Under the pieces are notes generated by a model, which was not told the origin of the DNA, did no database searches, and saw only the letters and a list, made by a program, of their open reading frames with translations. DNA of 64,000 nt, from NCBI GenBank assembly GCA_046262355.1, contig JBHEMX010000005.1, positions 1 through 64,000 on the forward strand. Direction: 5' to 3'. Made by a program: the position numbers and the translations under genes. The stretch comes from DATADD01 sp046262355. Its GTDB lineage: Bacteria > Actinomycetota > CADDZG01 > WHSQ01. This document shows, in pieces, positions 23,819 to 31,841 of the stretch. The first letter of the stretch is position 1; every line of letters starts with the position of its first letter.

Positions 23819-24598
23819 ATGCTCGTCGGCGCGATGAACAATCCCGGGCGATCGGTGGCCAAGGAGATCCACCGCATCGCCGAGGACGGCTTCGACTTCG
23901 TTGACCTCACGCTCGAGCCCCCCTCGGCGTGGCTGCCAGACGGACGCGAGGTGGGACGGCTGCTCGGCGACCTCGGGCTCCCGGCGGTCGGTCACACCCC
24001 CTGGCACCTGCCGCTGGCATCGCCGTTCCGCGAGCTGCGCGAGGCTGCGCGCGACCTCTTCCGGCGCGCCCTGGACACGTTCGCCGACGCGGGCGTCGAG
24101 CTGGTGAACGTCCACCCCGACCCCAGGGTGCCGCTGCACCCGGCGGATCGGGTGCGCAAGCGCAACGCGGACGCGATCGTCGGGCTGGCGCGCGACGCGG
24201 CCGGGCGAGGCGTCCGGCTCATGGTCGAGAACATCGACAGGACCTTCTCCAAAGCGGAGGAGATGCGCGTCATCCTCGACGCGGTGCCCGAGGCGAGGCT
24301 CCATCTCGATGTCGGGCATGCCAACCTGAGGCTCGGCCTCGGCGAGCCGAACCGAACCCAGACCTTCCTGGACGCCTTCGGCGACCGGCTCGCTCACGTG
24401 CACGTCTCGGACAACCGAGGTGGAGCGGAGGACCTTCACCTCCCACTCGGGGCGGGAGGGATCGACTGGCGCGCTGTGATCGCAGCCCTCAAGCGGGCGC
24501 GCTACGACGGGACCGTGACGCTCGAGGTCTTCTCCCGCGAGCGCGAGCATCTGCGCGTCTCTCGCAGCCTGTGGCTGAGATGGTGGTCCGAGGGCTAG
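23819..24598 (+). CDS. Sugar phosphate isomerase/epimerase family protein (xylose isomerase-like TIM barrel)
   Basis: 259 residues of the AP endonuclease-2/xylose isomerase-like TIM barrel. Motifs: FDFVDLTLEPPSAWLP, GHTPWHLPLASPF (metal His), VELVNVHPDPRVP, LMVENIDRTFSKAEEM (metal Glu), RLHLDVGHANLRLGLGE (Asp, His), HVHVSDNRGGAEDLHLPLGA and VTLEVFSREREHL (last Glu). A divalent-metal site is therefore complete. Substrate cannot be predicted; endonuclease IV activity is unlikely at this short length. First intact gene after the accessory region. Confidence 0.82.
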   Translation: MLVGAMNNPGRSVAKEIHRIAEDGFDFVDLTLEPPSAWLPDGREVGRLLGDLGLPAVGHTPWHLPLASPFRELREAARDLFRRALDTFADAGVELVNVHPDPRVPLHPADRVRKRNADAIVGLARDAAGRGVRLMVENIDRTFSKAEEMRVILDAVPEARLHLDVGHANLRLGLGEPNRTQTFLDAFGDRLAHVHVSDNRGGAEDLHLPLGAGGIDWRAVIAALKRARYDGTVTLEVFSREREHLRVSRSLWLRWWSEG

Positions 24599-24701
24599 CG
24601 ACCACAATCTTGCAAGCGCCGGGGCCTCCGGCCCGCGCGGACCGGCGGCGACCCCTTCCTCGGTCCTCGCTCTCGCGGCCCGAGGTCGTTACTATTGTTG
24701 C

Positions 24702-24893
24702 ATGTGTGGTTCAGGGTGGTGCAAGTGGCTCGTGCGTACGGCCTTCGTGATCTTCGCCGTCGGCTTCGTGCTGGTGGATCCCCACGGGGCGGCGGCGAGC
24801 GTCAGGATCACGTGGGACGGCGTGAGCGGATGGATGGGGGACGCCGCCGACTCGATCATGACGTTCGTCTCGGCCCTGGTCGAGGGCGGCTGA
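24702..24893 (+). CDS. Small membrane or exported protein
   Basis: 63 residues: MCGSGWCKWLVRTAFVIFAV and GFVLVDPHGAAASVRI give one hydrophobic helix, followed by a short soluble part SGWMGDAADSIMTFVSALVE. A TACTAT -10 box at 24690-24695 lies seven bases before the ATG and there is no ribosome site, which suggests a leaderless message. It sits 17 bases before the PH-domain gene, probably one operon. Family not recognised. Confidence 0.6.
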   Translation: MCGSGWCKWLVRTAFVIFAVGFVLVDPHGAAASVRITWDGVSGWMGDAADSIMTFVSALVEGG

Positions 24894-24909
24894 GACAGGC
24901 GCCCCTGCG

Positions 24910-25488
24910 ATGAAGCACCGGGCGTCACACTCTCGCTACATCGGCGACTCCGAGTCGATAGTGCTCGAGGTGCGGCGCCACTACGCCGTCCTTCTGCGCC
25001 CCTGCCTGGAGACTGTGGGGGTCGCCGTCGCCGCGTCCGCCCTCGGATCCCTGCTGTCCCCTCTACGCGGCGACGACATCATCGACACGGTCCTCGGGTT
25101 GGTGACGATCTTGTTCGTGCTGCGCCTGCTCTGGAAGGGCCTGCAGTGGTTGGAGGACCGGGTCGTCGTGACGGATCAACGGATGTTCGAGGTCTCGGGC
25201 ATCCTCACTCGAAAGGTCGCGTCGATGCCGCTTGCGAAGCTCACCGATCTGACCTATCGCCGCAGCGTCTTGGGGCGCGTGTTCGGCTACGGCGACCTCG
25301 TCGTGGAGACCCCGGGACAGCGGCAGGCGTTGACCCATATCGACTTCTTGCCTCGACCGGACGAGTTCTACCGGCAGCTGACCCAGCTCGTCATGTTCAG
25401 GAATCCCGACGCGGGTCCGCAACCGGACGCGGACGTCCTCGACGTCGACGACGAGGACACCGGTCCGTTGCCGCGCGTCATCGTCTGA
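24910..25488 (+). CDS. PH-domain (YdbT/bPH2-like) membrane protein
   Basis: 192 residues. After IVLEVRRHYAVLLRPCLETV come two hydrophobic segments (~residues 37-80: VAVAASALGSLLSP, VLGLVTILFVLRLLWKGLQW). A bacterial PH domain follows: RVVVTDQRMFEVSGILTRKV, ASMPLAKLTDLTYRRSVLGR and YGDLVVETPGQRQALTHIDF. A DUF304/YdbT-like fold on the cytoplasmic side of the membrane. The tail is acidic (DVLDVDDEDTG). Function unknown; relatives are linked to membrane stress or sporulation-related processes. Confidence 0.8.
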   Translation: MKHRASHSRYIGDSESIVLEVRRHYAVLLRPCLETVGVAVAASALGSLLSPLRGDDIIDTVLGLVTILFVLRLLWKGLQWLEDRVVVTDQRMFEVSGILTRKVASMPLAKLTDLTYRRSVLGRVFGYGDLVVETPGQRQALTHIDFLPRPDEFYRQLTQLVMFRNPDAGPQPDADVLDVDDEDTGPLPRVIV

Positions 25489-25513
25489 GGCGCGCGCCGT
25501 TAACCTCTAGCTC

Positions 25514-25939
25514 ATGACGAGCGCCGCCGTCGCGGCCCTGGTGGCGACTCTCGCTGTGGGGTTCGTCGAGGGGATCGGAGGTCTCTATCCGTCGCGCCAG
25601 ACGTGGTGGCGGCTGCGCCGCGCGCGCGGCCGGCGTGCGGTGAGGGCCATGCGGGAGCGCTTCGAGAGCGCAGGAGCGCGACGCGCACCGAAGCTGTTGA
25701 CGACGGTCCTGCTCGCGCTCGTGATCGTGTGGGTGGCGGTTGCGAGCTTGCTCGACAAGAGGTGGTACGAGGTCGTGCTGGACCTCGTTCCGTACGTGAT
25801 CGTCTATGCGGCATTGCTCAGGACGCCGGTCGCCATGCATCGCATCGCCGAACGCATGAAGGACCTCGAGCGTGAGTCCGGCGAGGACCCGGACGCGCCG
25901 GTCGAGGGCGACGGCGGGCCCACCGCTCTCGCGCTGTGA
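25514..25939 (+). CDS. Membrane protein of unknown function
   Basis: 141 residues: an N-terminal segment (AAVAALVATLAVGFVEGIGG), an Arg-rich stretch (RRARGRRAVRAMRER), then two hydrophobic helices (LLTTVLLALVIVWVAVASLL, YEVVLDLVPYVIVYAALL) and an acidic tail. No family recognised. It overlaps the thiE GTG by four bases, so thiE translation may depend on it, and it follows the PH-domain gene by 25 bases. Confidence 0.6.
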   Translation: MTSAAVAALVATLAVGFVEGIGGLYPSRQTWWRLRRARGRRAVRAMRERFESAGARRAPKLLTTVLLALVIVWVAVASLLDKRWYEVVLDLVPYVIVYAALLRTPVAMHRIAERMKDLERESGEDPDAPVEGDGGPTALAL

Positions 25940-26568
25940 GCTACCTCGACGCACGCCTCTACCTCGTCGCGCCCGCGCGCCTCGAGGCGGGGTGGCTCCA
26001 CGAGCTCGTCGACGAGCTCGTGGACGCGGGCGTCGACATCGTGCAGCTGCGTGAGAAGACCCTCGAGGCAAGAGACGTGATGAGGTTGGCCGAGCCGATC
26101 GTGGCCGCGTGCAGGGCCTCGAGCGTCCCCTTCATAGTCAACGACAGGCCCGACGTGGCCCTCGCGCTCGGAGCCGACGGCGTTCACGTGGGCCAGAACG
26201 ACGTGCCGGTGGCGGTGGCGCGCCGCGTGCTTCCGGCGGGCGTGATCGGCCTCTCGACCCATTCCGAGCCCCAGGTGGACGCGGCCGCCTCGGCTCGGGA
26301 CAGGAGCGACTACATAGCCGTGGGGCCCGTGTACGCAACCCCGACGAAAGAGGGACGCCCGGCGGCCGGCCTCGGGGTCGTCGCTCACGCCGCGCGGCGC
26401 GCCGACGCTCCCTGGTTCGCCATCGGCGGCATCGACAAGCACAACCTCTCCGAGGTGCTCGCGACGGGGGCGCGCCGGATCGTCGTCGTGCGGGCGATAG
26501 CGCGCGCTCCCGATCCCCCCGCGGCCGCCGCCGAGCTCAGAGCGCTGCTGGACGAGGTCGCCCTCTAG
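25936..26568 (+). CDS. thiE: Thiamine-phosphate synthase ThiE
   Basis: 210 residues, GTG start. ARLYLVAPARLEAGWL, VDIVQLREKTLEARDVMRLA, FIVNDRPDVALALGADGVHV, GQNDVPVAVARRVLPAGVIG, DYIAVGPVYATPTKEG and WFAIGGIDKHNLSEVLATGA are all standard ThiE elements (pyrophosphate-binding QLREK, NDR-DVAL-ADGVHVGQ). It couples hydroxymethylpyrimidine diphosphate to thiazole phosphate in the cytoplasm. It lies 19 kb from the riboswitch-controlled thiOSG operon, with no aptamer of its own in the 5' region that I can see. Confidence 0.93.
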   Translation: MSYLDARLYLVAPARLEAGWLHELVDELVDAGVDIVQLREKTLEARDVMRLAEPIVAACRASSVPFIVNDRPDVALALGADGVHVGQNDVPVAVARRVLPAGVIGLSTHSEPQVDAAASARDRSDYIAVGPVYATPTKEGRPAAGLGVVAHAARRADAPWFAIGGIDKHNLSEVLATGARRIVVVRAIARAPDPPAAAAELRALLDEVAL

Positions 26569-26600
26569 TGCACCTTTGCGTAAGTCCCGTCGCCCCAGAA

Positions 26601-26732
26601 CGGCCCTGCATCAGGGATGGCTGCGTTGCTCGGCGCGCACGTACCCTGCGGGTACTCACGACTCCTCGCGCCTTGCCCTCACCGCGCAGTGCCGCCCTGG
26701 TTGCTGACGCTACTTCCGCGTAGGAGCACTAG
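26601..26732 (+). repeat. ~130-bp interspersed repeat, copy 1
   Basis: From CGGCCCTGCATCAGGGATGG to GTAGGAGCACTAG. It matches 41212-41342 at the great majority of positions. It contains the palindrome GTACCCTGCGGGTAC. Lies just after thiE; the rest of 26569-26765 holds no gene. Confidence 0.8.
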
Positions 26733-26765
26733 CGGCATGCCGGCGCGCCCGGCGCTCGGACGGGC

Positions 26766-27851
26766 ATGATGTGCGCCATGGCTGCAGAGGGGGGCGGGTG
26801 GCGCTCGTGGTGGAAGCCCAGGCTCGAATGGTTGCTGGTCTTCGTCCCGATCGCGGTGGTGTTCGAGCTGATCCACGCGAACCCGGTGGCGATCTTCGTC
26901 GTGTCGGCGCTCTCGATCCTGCCCTTGGCCGGTCTCATCGGTCATGCCACCGAGGACCTCGCGGCGCGTTCGGGCCCTCAGCTCGGCGGGCTGCTGAACG
27001 CGACCTTCGGCAACGTCACCGAGCTCATCATCGCCTTCTTCCTCATCCAGCAGGGCGAGCTCGAGGTCGTTAAGGCTTCGATCACGGGATCGATCATCGG
27101 CAACGTGCTCGTCGTGCTCGGCCTCGCGTTCCTCGTCGGCGGGTGGAGCCGGCGGGAGCAGAGGTTCAGCCGCGCCTCTGCGGGCCTCCATTCCTCGTCG
27201 CTCGTCATCGCGGTGGTCGCGCTGATGATGCCGGCGCTGTTCTCGTTCGATCCCCAGGCGACGAACTTCCGCACCGAGGCCGTGTCGATCGGCGTCTCGA
27301 TCATCTTGATGGCGGTCTACGTCCTCAGCTTGCTGTTTTCTTTCAAGACGCACCGCTCCCTTTTCCGCACGACCTTCGAGCACGGCCGGGCGAAGTGGTC
27401 GTTGCGCTTCGCCCTCGGGCTGCTGGCGGCAGCGACTGTGTTCGTGGGACTCATGAGCGAGTTCCTCGTCGGTGCGCTCGAACACACGGTCGAGGAGCTC
27501 GGGCTGTCGAAGCTGTTCGTCGGGCTGATCATCGTGCCGCTCGTCGGCAACGCCGCGGAGCACTCCTCCGCCCTGCTCCTCGCGGCGAAGGACAAGATGG
27601 ACGTCTCGATCGAGATCGCGATCGGCTCGTCGACCCAGATCGCCCTGTTCGTCGCTCCGCTGCTCGTCTTCCTCTCGCTCGCCGTCGGTCGCCCGATGAA
27701 CTTCATCTTCACGGGCATCGAGATCGCTGCGGTGGCGTTCTCGTCGCTGATCCTCGGCTTCATCGCGCTCGACGGGCGTTCGAACTGGTTCGAGGGTGCA
27801 CAGTTGCTCGGCGCGTATCTCATCATGGCCGTGTCGTTCTTCTTCCTCTAG
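26766..27851 (+). CDS. cax: Ca2+/H+ (cation/proton) antiporter, Cax family
   Basis: 361 residues with about eleven hydrophobic helices. The two alpha-repeats are diagnostic: GHATEDLAARSGPQLGGLLN with ATFGNVTELIIAFF, and IIVPLVGNAAEHSSALLLAA, with the acidic residues that bind Ca2+ in each. A polar linker lies between (SFKTHRSLFRTTFEHG). It exports Ca2+ across the cytoplasmic membrane in exchange for protons. ATG 26766 or the in-frame ATG 26778 may start it. Single gene; a new ribosome site precedes the amidohydrolase gene 15 bases later. Confidence 0.9.
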   Translation: MMCAMAAEGGGWRSWWKPRLEWLLVFVPIAVVFELIHANPVAIFVVSALSILPLAGLIGHATEDLAARSGPQLGGLLNATFGNVTELIIAFFLIQQGELEVVKASITGSIIGNVLVVLGLAFLVGGWSRREQRFSRASAGLHSSSLVIAVVALMMPALFSFDPQATNFRTEAVSIGVSIILMAVYVLSLLFSFKTHRSLFRTTFEHGRAKWSLRFALGLLAAATVFVGLMSEFLVGALEHTVEELGLSKLFVGLIIVPLVGNAAEHSSALLLAAKDKMDVSIEIAIGSSTQIALFVAPLLVFLSLAVGRPMNFIFTGIEIAAVAFSSLILGFIALDGRSNWFEGAQLLGAYLIMAVSFFFL

Positions 27852-27866
27852 ACAAGGAGGCTCGTC

Positions 27867-28721
27867 TTGCCCCGCGCCATCGACTTCCACGTCCATGCGT
27901 CGACCAAGGAGTGGCTCGAGGGATCGATCGGGCCGATGCTCGAGGCCACCGCCCGCTACTTCCGCACCGAGGTGCGCGTGCGCACGGCAGAGGAGATGGC
28001 ATCCGAATACGCCCGCTGGGACCTTCTTGGTGTGCTGCTCGCATGGGACGCGGAGACGGCGACCGGGCTACCCCCACTCAGCAACGATCGCGTCGCGGAG
28101 ATATGCAACACGTACCCCGAGCAGTTCGTGGGTTTCGCAAGCGTGGACCCCCACAAGCCCGGCTGCGTCGACGAGCTCGAGCGCGCCGTCACGGAGCTCG
28201 GCCTCAAGGGACTGAAGCTCCATCCCCAGGTGCAGGCTTTCTACCCCGACGACCTCAGCTTCGAGCCGCTATGGGACAAGTGCGAGGAGCACGCTCTTCC
28301 GATCGTGGTGCACGTGGGACAGACCGGGCTCGGAGCCGGCGTCGCGGGCGGCTCCGGGATCGCCTACGACTACGGCAGACCGATGTGCATGGACATGGTC
28401 GCGGCGCGCCACCCGGGTCTCATCGTCGTCATGGCTCACTTCGGGTACCCGTGGCACCTCGAGGTGCTCGCCAGCGCCTTGCACAAGACCAATGTGTGGG
28501 TCGACCTCTCCGGGTGGCGACCCAAGTACATCCCGCCCGAGGTCAAGCGCGACGCGCGCGGGCGGCTGTCCGATCGCTTCGTCTGGGGCAGCGACTACCC
28601 GATGCTCGACCCCGGCAGGCTGCTCAACGAGTTCGACGAGATGGGCCTCGGGGACAAGACGGACGATGTGCTCAAGAACAACGCGGCGCGCCTGCTCGGT
28701 CTCGAGACGTCGACTGGGTGA
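27867..28721 (+). CDS. Amidohydrolase-2 family metal-dependent hydrolase
   Basis: 284 residues from a TTG with AAGGAGG 7 bases upstream, which decides the start. IDFHVHASTKEWL gives the H-x-H metal pair. Then FVGFASVDPHKPGCVDEL, GLKGLKLHPQVQAFYPDD, PIVVHVGQTG, HPGLIVVMAHFGYPWHLEVL and FVWGSDYPMLDPGRLLNEFD supply the other metal ligands of the amidohydrolase-2 (ACMSD-like) TIM barrel. Such enzymes are decarboxylases or hydrolases of aromatic or cyclic acids; the substrate here is not predictable. Complete and of normal length. Confidence 0.85.
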   Translation: MPRAIDFHVHASTKEWLEGSIGPMLEATARYFRTEVRVRTAEEMASEYARWDLLGVLLAWDAETATGLPPLSNDRVAEICNTYPEQFVGFASVDPHKPGCVDELERAVTELGLKGLKLHPQVQAFYPDDLSFEPLWDKCEEHALPIVVHVGQTGLGAGVAGGSGIAYDYGRPMCMDMVAARHPGLIVVMAHFGYPWHLEVLASALHKTNVWVDLSGWRPKYIPPEVKRDARGRLSDRFVWGSDYPMLDPGRLLNEFDEMGLGDKTDDVLKNNAARLLGLETSTG

Positions 28722-28774
28722 GGGATCGCCATGCAAGGGATCTCATACCCACTCGGCGAGACTACGATGATGTC

Positions 28775-29089
28775 ATGGCTACCCAGGAAGAGATCTCCGA
28801 GCAGGTGACGGAGGCGCTCAAGGCCGTCGAGGACCCCGAGCTCGGCATCGACATCGTGAACCTCGGGCTCGTCTACAACATCGACGTGGGCGAGAACCAC
28901 GACGTCAAGGTCGACTTCACGCTGACGACCATGGGCTGTCCGATCGCTCCGATGATCGACGAGCAGATCAAGCAGGTGACCGCCCCTATCGAGGGCATCG
29001 GGGACGTCACCACCGAGCTCGTGATGTCCCCGCCGTGGTCGCCGGAGAAGATGACCCCGCTGGCGCGCTCCGCCCTCGGCTTCGTCTAG
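28775..29089 (+). CDS. SufT/PaaD-like metal-sulfur cluster assembly protein (DUF59/MIP18)
   Basis: 104 residues. VTEALKAVEDPELGIDIVNL, GLVYNIDV, TLTTMGCPIAPMIDEQIKQV and VTTELVMSPPWSPEKMTPLA are the DUF59 hallmarks, including the DPE-x8-LGLVY turn and the TTxGCP cysteine. Family members help mature Fe-S proteins. No suf genes are adjacent. The start ATG at 28775 is the last of three closely spaced ATGs and fits the family N-terminus. Confidence 0.88.
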   Translation: MATQEEISEQVTEALKAVEDPELGIDIVNLGLVYNIDVGENHDVKVDFTLTTMGCPIAPMIDEQIKQVTAPIEGIGDVTTELVMSPPWSPEKMTPLARSALGFV

Positions 29090-29135
29090 GTCCCTCCCGC
29101 TGTCGGGCGCGCCTGTCCTCGAGACCACCCGGCTC

Positions 29136-29621
29136 GTGCTGCGCGAGCAGACACCCCAAGACGTCGACGACCTCGCCGCGATCCTCTCGGACGCCGCCAC
29201 CATGAGGTTCTATCCCAAGCCCTTCACGCGCGCCCAGGTCGAACGCTGGATCGAGCGCAACCTGCGCCATTACTCCGAGCGGGGCTACGGCCTGTGGGCG
29301 CTGATCCTGAAGGACGGCGGCGACCTCGTGGGGCAGTGCGGGCTGTGGCCGCAGCACGTCGAGGGGCGCGACGAGGTCGAGCTTGCGTGGCACGTCAACC
29401 GACGTCTGTGGCGGCGAGGCTACGCGAGCGAGGCCGCGCTCGCGGCGCGCGATCATGCCTTCGGCGCCCTCGGCCTCTCCCGCCTGATCAGCCTCATAAG
29501 GCCCGAGAACCTTCCCTCCGCGGGGGTGGCTCGCAAGGTAGGGATGACCCCGGAGCGCGACATCATCTGGGCCCAGCGTCCCCACACCATGTTCTCGATC
29601 GAACCGGCTGCGCTCGCGTGA
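29136..29621 (+). CDS. GNAT-family N-acetyltransferase (RimJ/RimL type)
   Basis: 161 residues from GTG 29136, but family similarity begins about 11 codons earlier (VLETTRLVLREQT), where only CTG codons are available (29100). The true start is thus uncertain. LVGQCGLWPQ, EVELAWHVNRRLWRRGYASE and AALAARDHAFGALGLSRLIS give the acetyl-CoA-binding RRGYASE loop and helix, and IRPENLPSAGVARKVGMTPE is the usual RimJ/L end. Probably acetylates an amine of a protein or small molecule. Its stop overlaps the thrC GTG by four bases. Confidence 0.82.
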   Translation: MLREQTPQDVDDLAAILSDAATMRFYPKPFTRAQVERWIERNLRHYSERGYGLWALILKDGGDLVGQCGLWPQHVEGRDEVELAWHVNRRLWRRGYASEAALAARDHAFGALGLSRLISLIRPENLPSAGVARKVGMTPERDIIWAQRPHTMFSIEPAALA

Positions 29622-30775
29622 GCGCGCTGTCGCATCTCGAGTGCTCTCGCTGCCGGCGGGAGGTCGACGCCGATCGACTACGGCAGAGGTGTCCCTGTGG
29701 AGGCACCCTGCTGGCCCGCTACGACCTTGCGCGCATCGCCCTCGACGACGTGAGGCGCCGCCCGCCGGGCCTGTGGCGCTACCGGGCGCTGCTGCCCGTG
29801 CGGGGTGAGCCGGTGACGCTCGGCGAGCCGGAGACGGCCCTCCTGCCCGTGCCGAGGCTGTCCGAGCGCTGGGGCGTGGAGGTCTAGGTGAAGGACGACA
29901 GCAGCCTTCCCGGCGGGACGTTCAAGGCGCGCGGGGCGGCCGTCGGTCTCTCGCGCGCGCTCGAGCTGGGAGTGAGGCGAGTGGCGATGCCGAGCGCGGG
30001 CAACGCCGGCGGAGCCTGGGCCCTGTACGCGGCGCGCGCCGGGATCGACATCGCGGTCACGATGGCGGCGTCCGCGCCGGGCGCCAATCAGGCCGAGGTG
30101 CGCGTCGCCGGGGGGCGCCTGGAGCTGGTCGAGGGCACGATCGCGGACGCCGGGCGGCGCGCGGTCGAGATCGCGCGCGACACCGGCGCCTTCCTCGCCA
30201 CGACGTTCTCGGAGCCCTACCGGCTCGAGGGCAAGAAGTCGTGCTGGCTCGAGGTCTTCGACCGCCTCGGAGATGCGTCGTCGATGCGCATGCCTGCGAC
30301 GATCGTGCTGCCCGTCGGGGGAGGAGTGGCGGCGCTCGCGGCCGCCAAGGCGGCCCACGAGGTGGCCGCGCTCGGCTGGACGAGTAACGAGGTGCCCGCG
30401 CTCGTCGGTGTGCAGCCGCAGGGCTGCGCGCCGGTGGTCCGAGCGTTCGCGCGGGGCGACGACGACGTCGCGCCCTGGGATGGAGCAGTCGCCACGATCG
30501 CGGCGGGCCTGAGGGTCCCGTCGCCGCCCGAGGGCGCGCTGCTGCTGGCGGCGCTGCGTGCGTCGGGCGGAACGATGGTGGCCGTGGGCGAGGACGAGAT
30601 CCGGCGCGCCGTGCACGACCTCGCGACCACCGAGGGCGTCTACGCGTGTCCCGAGGGAGCGGCGGCCGTCGCGGCAACCGCGCGCCTGGCGCGCGCCGGC
30701 AGGCTGCAGGGGCCCGTCGTCGTCTACAACACCGGCGCGGGAGCGAAGTACACCGACGTCCTCGCCGCCTCGTGA
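29618..30775 (+). pseudogene. thrC: Threonine synthase interrupted by an in-frame TAG
   Basis: The first 89 codons hold an N-terminal zinc ribbon (ECSRCRREVD, RCPCGG) and the PLP-fold start (LSERWGVEV). Then a TAG at 29885-29887, and in the same frame VKDDSSLPGGTFKARGAAVG (the Lys of TFKARG binds PLP), PSAGNAGGAWALYAARAG, VLPVGGGVAALAAAKAA, CPEGAAAVAATARL and YNTGAGAKYTDVL. One changed base (for example TAC or TGG to TAG) explains it. GGAGGT just before the GTG at 29888 could restart translation, giving a 295-residue protein without the ribbon. Threonine synthase makes threonine from O-phosphohomoserine. Confidence 0.8.
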
Positions 30776-30848
30776 CGCCCCCTTCTCGACGCGTGCGCCG
30801 TGCGTGTCGTCTTCCGCTGCGTCGGCCGCACTCGACCACATTTGGGTC

Positions 30849-30892
30849 TTGACGCCTCCCCCACCTCCGTCCTAGCATCGAACATACGTTCG
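30849..30892 (+). promoter_or_regulatory. SOS promoter with LexA box
   Basis: TTGACG (30849-30854), 18 bases, TAGCAT (30873-30878). Directly after it, CGAACATACGTTCG (30879-30892) is a perfect match to the Gram-positive LexA box CGAAC-N4-GTTCG. LexA bound here would cover the transcription start. It controls the mutagenesis genes downstream. Confidence 0.85.
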
Positions 30893-31023
30893 ATACCGAT
30901 GGAAGGCTGCTCCCCGGCCGCCAGGCGCTGGATTCCCCGGTCCCGCCCCATCGGTCTCGGACGAAGAAACGGGGCCCGATGGGCTCGCCCACGCGTGGGC
31001 GGGTCGGTCGGGCCCCTTGTTTT
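30886..31023 (+). ncRNA. Possible SOS-induced leader or small RNA
   Basis: A transcript from the LexA-controlled promoter would begin near 30886 and meet an intrinsic terminator at 30971-31023, before the first gene at 31073. It contains an 8-bp inverted pair (ACCGATGG 30895-30902 with CCATCGGT 30948-30955). No coding frame in it looks real. Whether this is a stable RNA or an attenuator cannot be told from sequence. Confidence 0.35.
30971..31023 (+). terminator. Intrinsic terminator in the SOS leader
   Basis: GGGGCCCGA pairs with TCGGGCCCC, with an inner CGCCCAC/GTGGGCG stem, and is followed by TTGTTTT. The best terminator-like structure in the window, yet placed between the SOS promoter and its genes. 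Confidence 0.75.
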
Positions 31024-31072
31024 CACGGCTCCTGAGGGCCTTAGGGCGGAAGAGGTCGACGAGGCGGACGAG

Positions 31073-31387
31073 GTGACCAAGCGGTACGACGAGCCGATCG
31101 AGGTCGGGACGGGATCGTTCCACGACGGCGTGCCCCTCGCGTTCTCGTGGCGCGGGCGGCGTTACGACGTCGATCAGCACCTCGGCTCGTGGCTCGAGGC
31201 GGGAGAGTGGTGGAGCGAGGCGCGCGTCCGCGACCGCGAGTACCACCGTGTGCTCGCCCGACCCGCAGGCGTGCTCGCGACCGGCGATCTGGACCGCGAT
31301 GGATCCCTTCGCTCCTCGGGTGCCGTCCTCGACGTCTATCGCGATCGAGCGCGCGGCGGATGGCGCATCTCGAGGGTGTGGGATTGA
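31073..31387 (+). CDS. DUF6504-like small protein of the SOS cassette
   Basis: 104 residues from GTG 31073. TKRYDEPIEVGTGSFHDGVP, LAFSWRGRRYDVDQHLGSWL and REYHRVLARPAGVLATGDLD read as the short protein that often accompanies translesion polymerase genes in Actinobacteria (DUF6504-type). The open frame upstream crosses the terminator and is not coding. Start uncertain by a few codons, with no strong ribosome site. Role in mutagenesis is inferred from position only. Confidence 0.65.
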   Translation: MTKRYDEPIEVGTGSFHDGVPLAFSWRGRRYDVDQHLGSWLEAGEWWSEARVRDREYHRVLARPAGVLATGDLDRDGSLRSSGAVLDVYRDRARGGWRISRVWD

Positions 31388-31411
31388 CGGCGCGCCGGTA
31401 TCGTCGCGGCC

Positions 31412-31831
31412 GTGGCGCGCACGCGGTGGGACGCGATCGTCGACGGGTCCGTGCGGATGCCGGCGAACGACGCCCTCGGGTTCGCTCTCGAGGACACGCC
31501 GGATCCGCAGGGCTCGATCTCGCTGTCGTGGCGCGTTCCCGACGAGCTCTGCAACTCCGCGGGCAACCTCCAGGGAGGCGTGCTGGCCGCCTTCGCCGAT
31601 GCGCTGCTCGGCGGCGCGACCTCCGCCCACCTCTCCGAGGACACCTACCCGGCGCTCGCCGAGATGAAGATCTCGGTGTTCCGCCCGGCGCGCCGCAACA
31701 CGACGCTCCTCGGGAGGGGGTACGTCGTGAAGTCCGGCAGGCGCCTGCTGTTCGCGGAGGCCGAGGTGCGCGACCCCGACGGCAACCTGATCGCGCGAGC
31801 GAGCGGAACGGAGATCCCCACGCCCGCATAG
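31412..31831 (+). CDS. PaaI-type hotdog-fold thioesterase
   Basis: 139 residues, GTG start. PANDALGFALEDTPDPQGSI, SLSWRVPDELCNSAGNLQGG and VLAAFADALLGGATSAHLSE carry the PaaI/YiiD hotdog helix with the N-x2-G-x2-QGG catalytic turn (Asn and Gln-Gly-Gly plus Asp in FAD). MKISVFRPARRNTTLLGRGY and AEAEVRDPDGNLIARASGTE complete the fold. It hydrolyses acyl-CoA thioesters; substrate unknown. It lies between the DUF6504-like gene and dnaE2 on the same strand, eleven bases before dnaE2, so it may be co-induced. Confidence 0.82.
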   Translation: MARTRWDAIVDGSVRMPANDALGFALEDTPDPQGSISLSWRVPDELCNSAGNLQGGVLAAFADALLGGATSAHLSEDTYPALAEMKISVFRPARRNTTLLGRGYVVKSGRRLLFAEAEVRDPDGNLIARASGTEIPTPA

Positions 31832-31841
31832 AACGAGCGAC

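Noticed and set aside
29885..29887. Pyrrolysine or other recoding of the thrC TAG
   Set aside because: No pyl genes or recoding structure are seen, and the position is not a conserved catalytic site. A point mutation or error is simpler.
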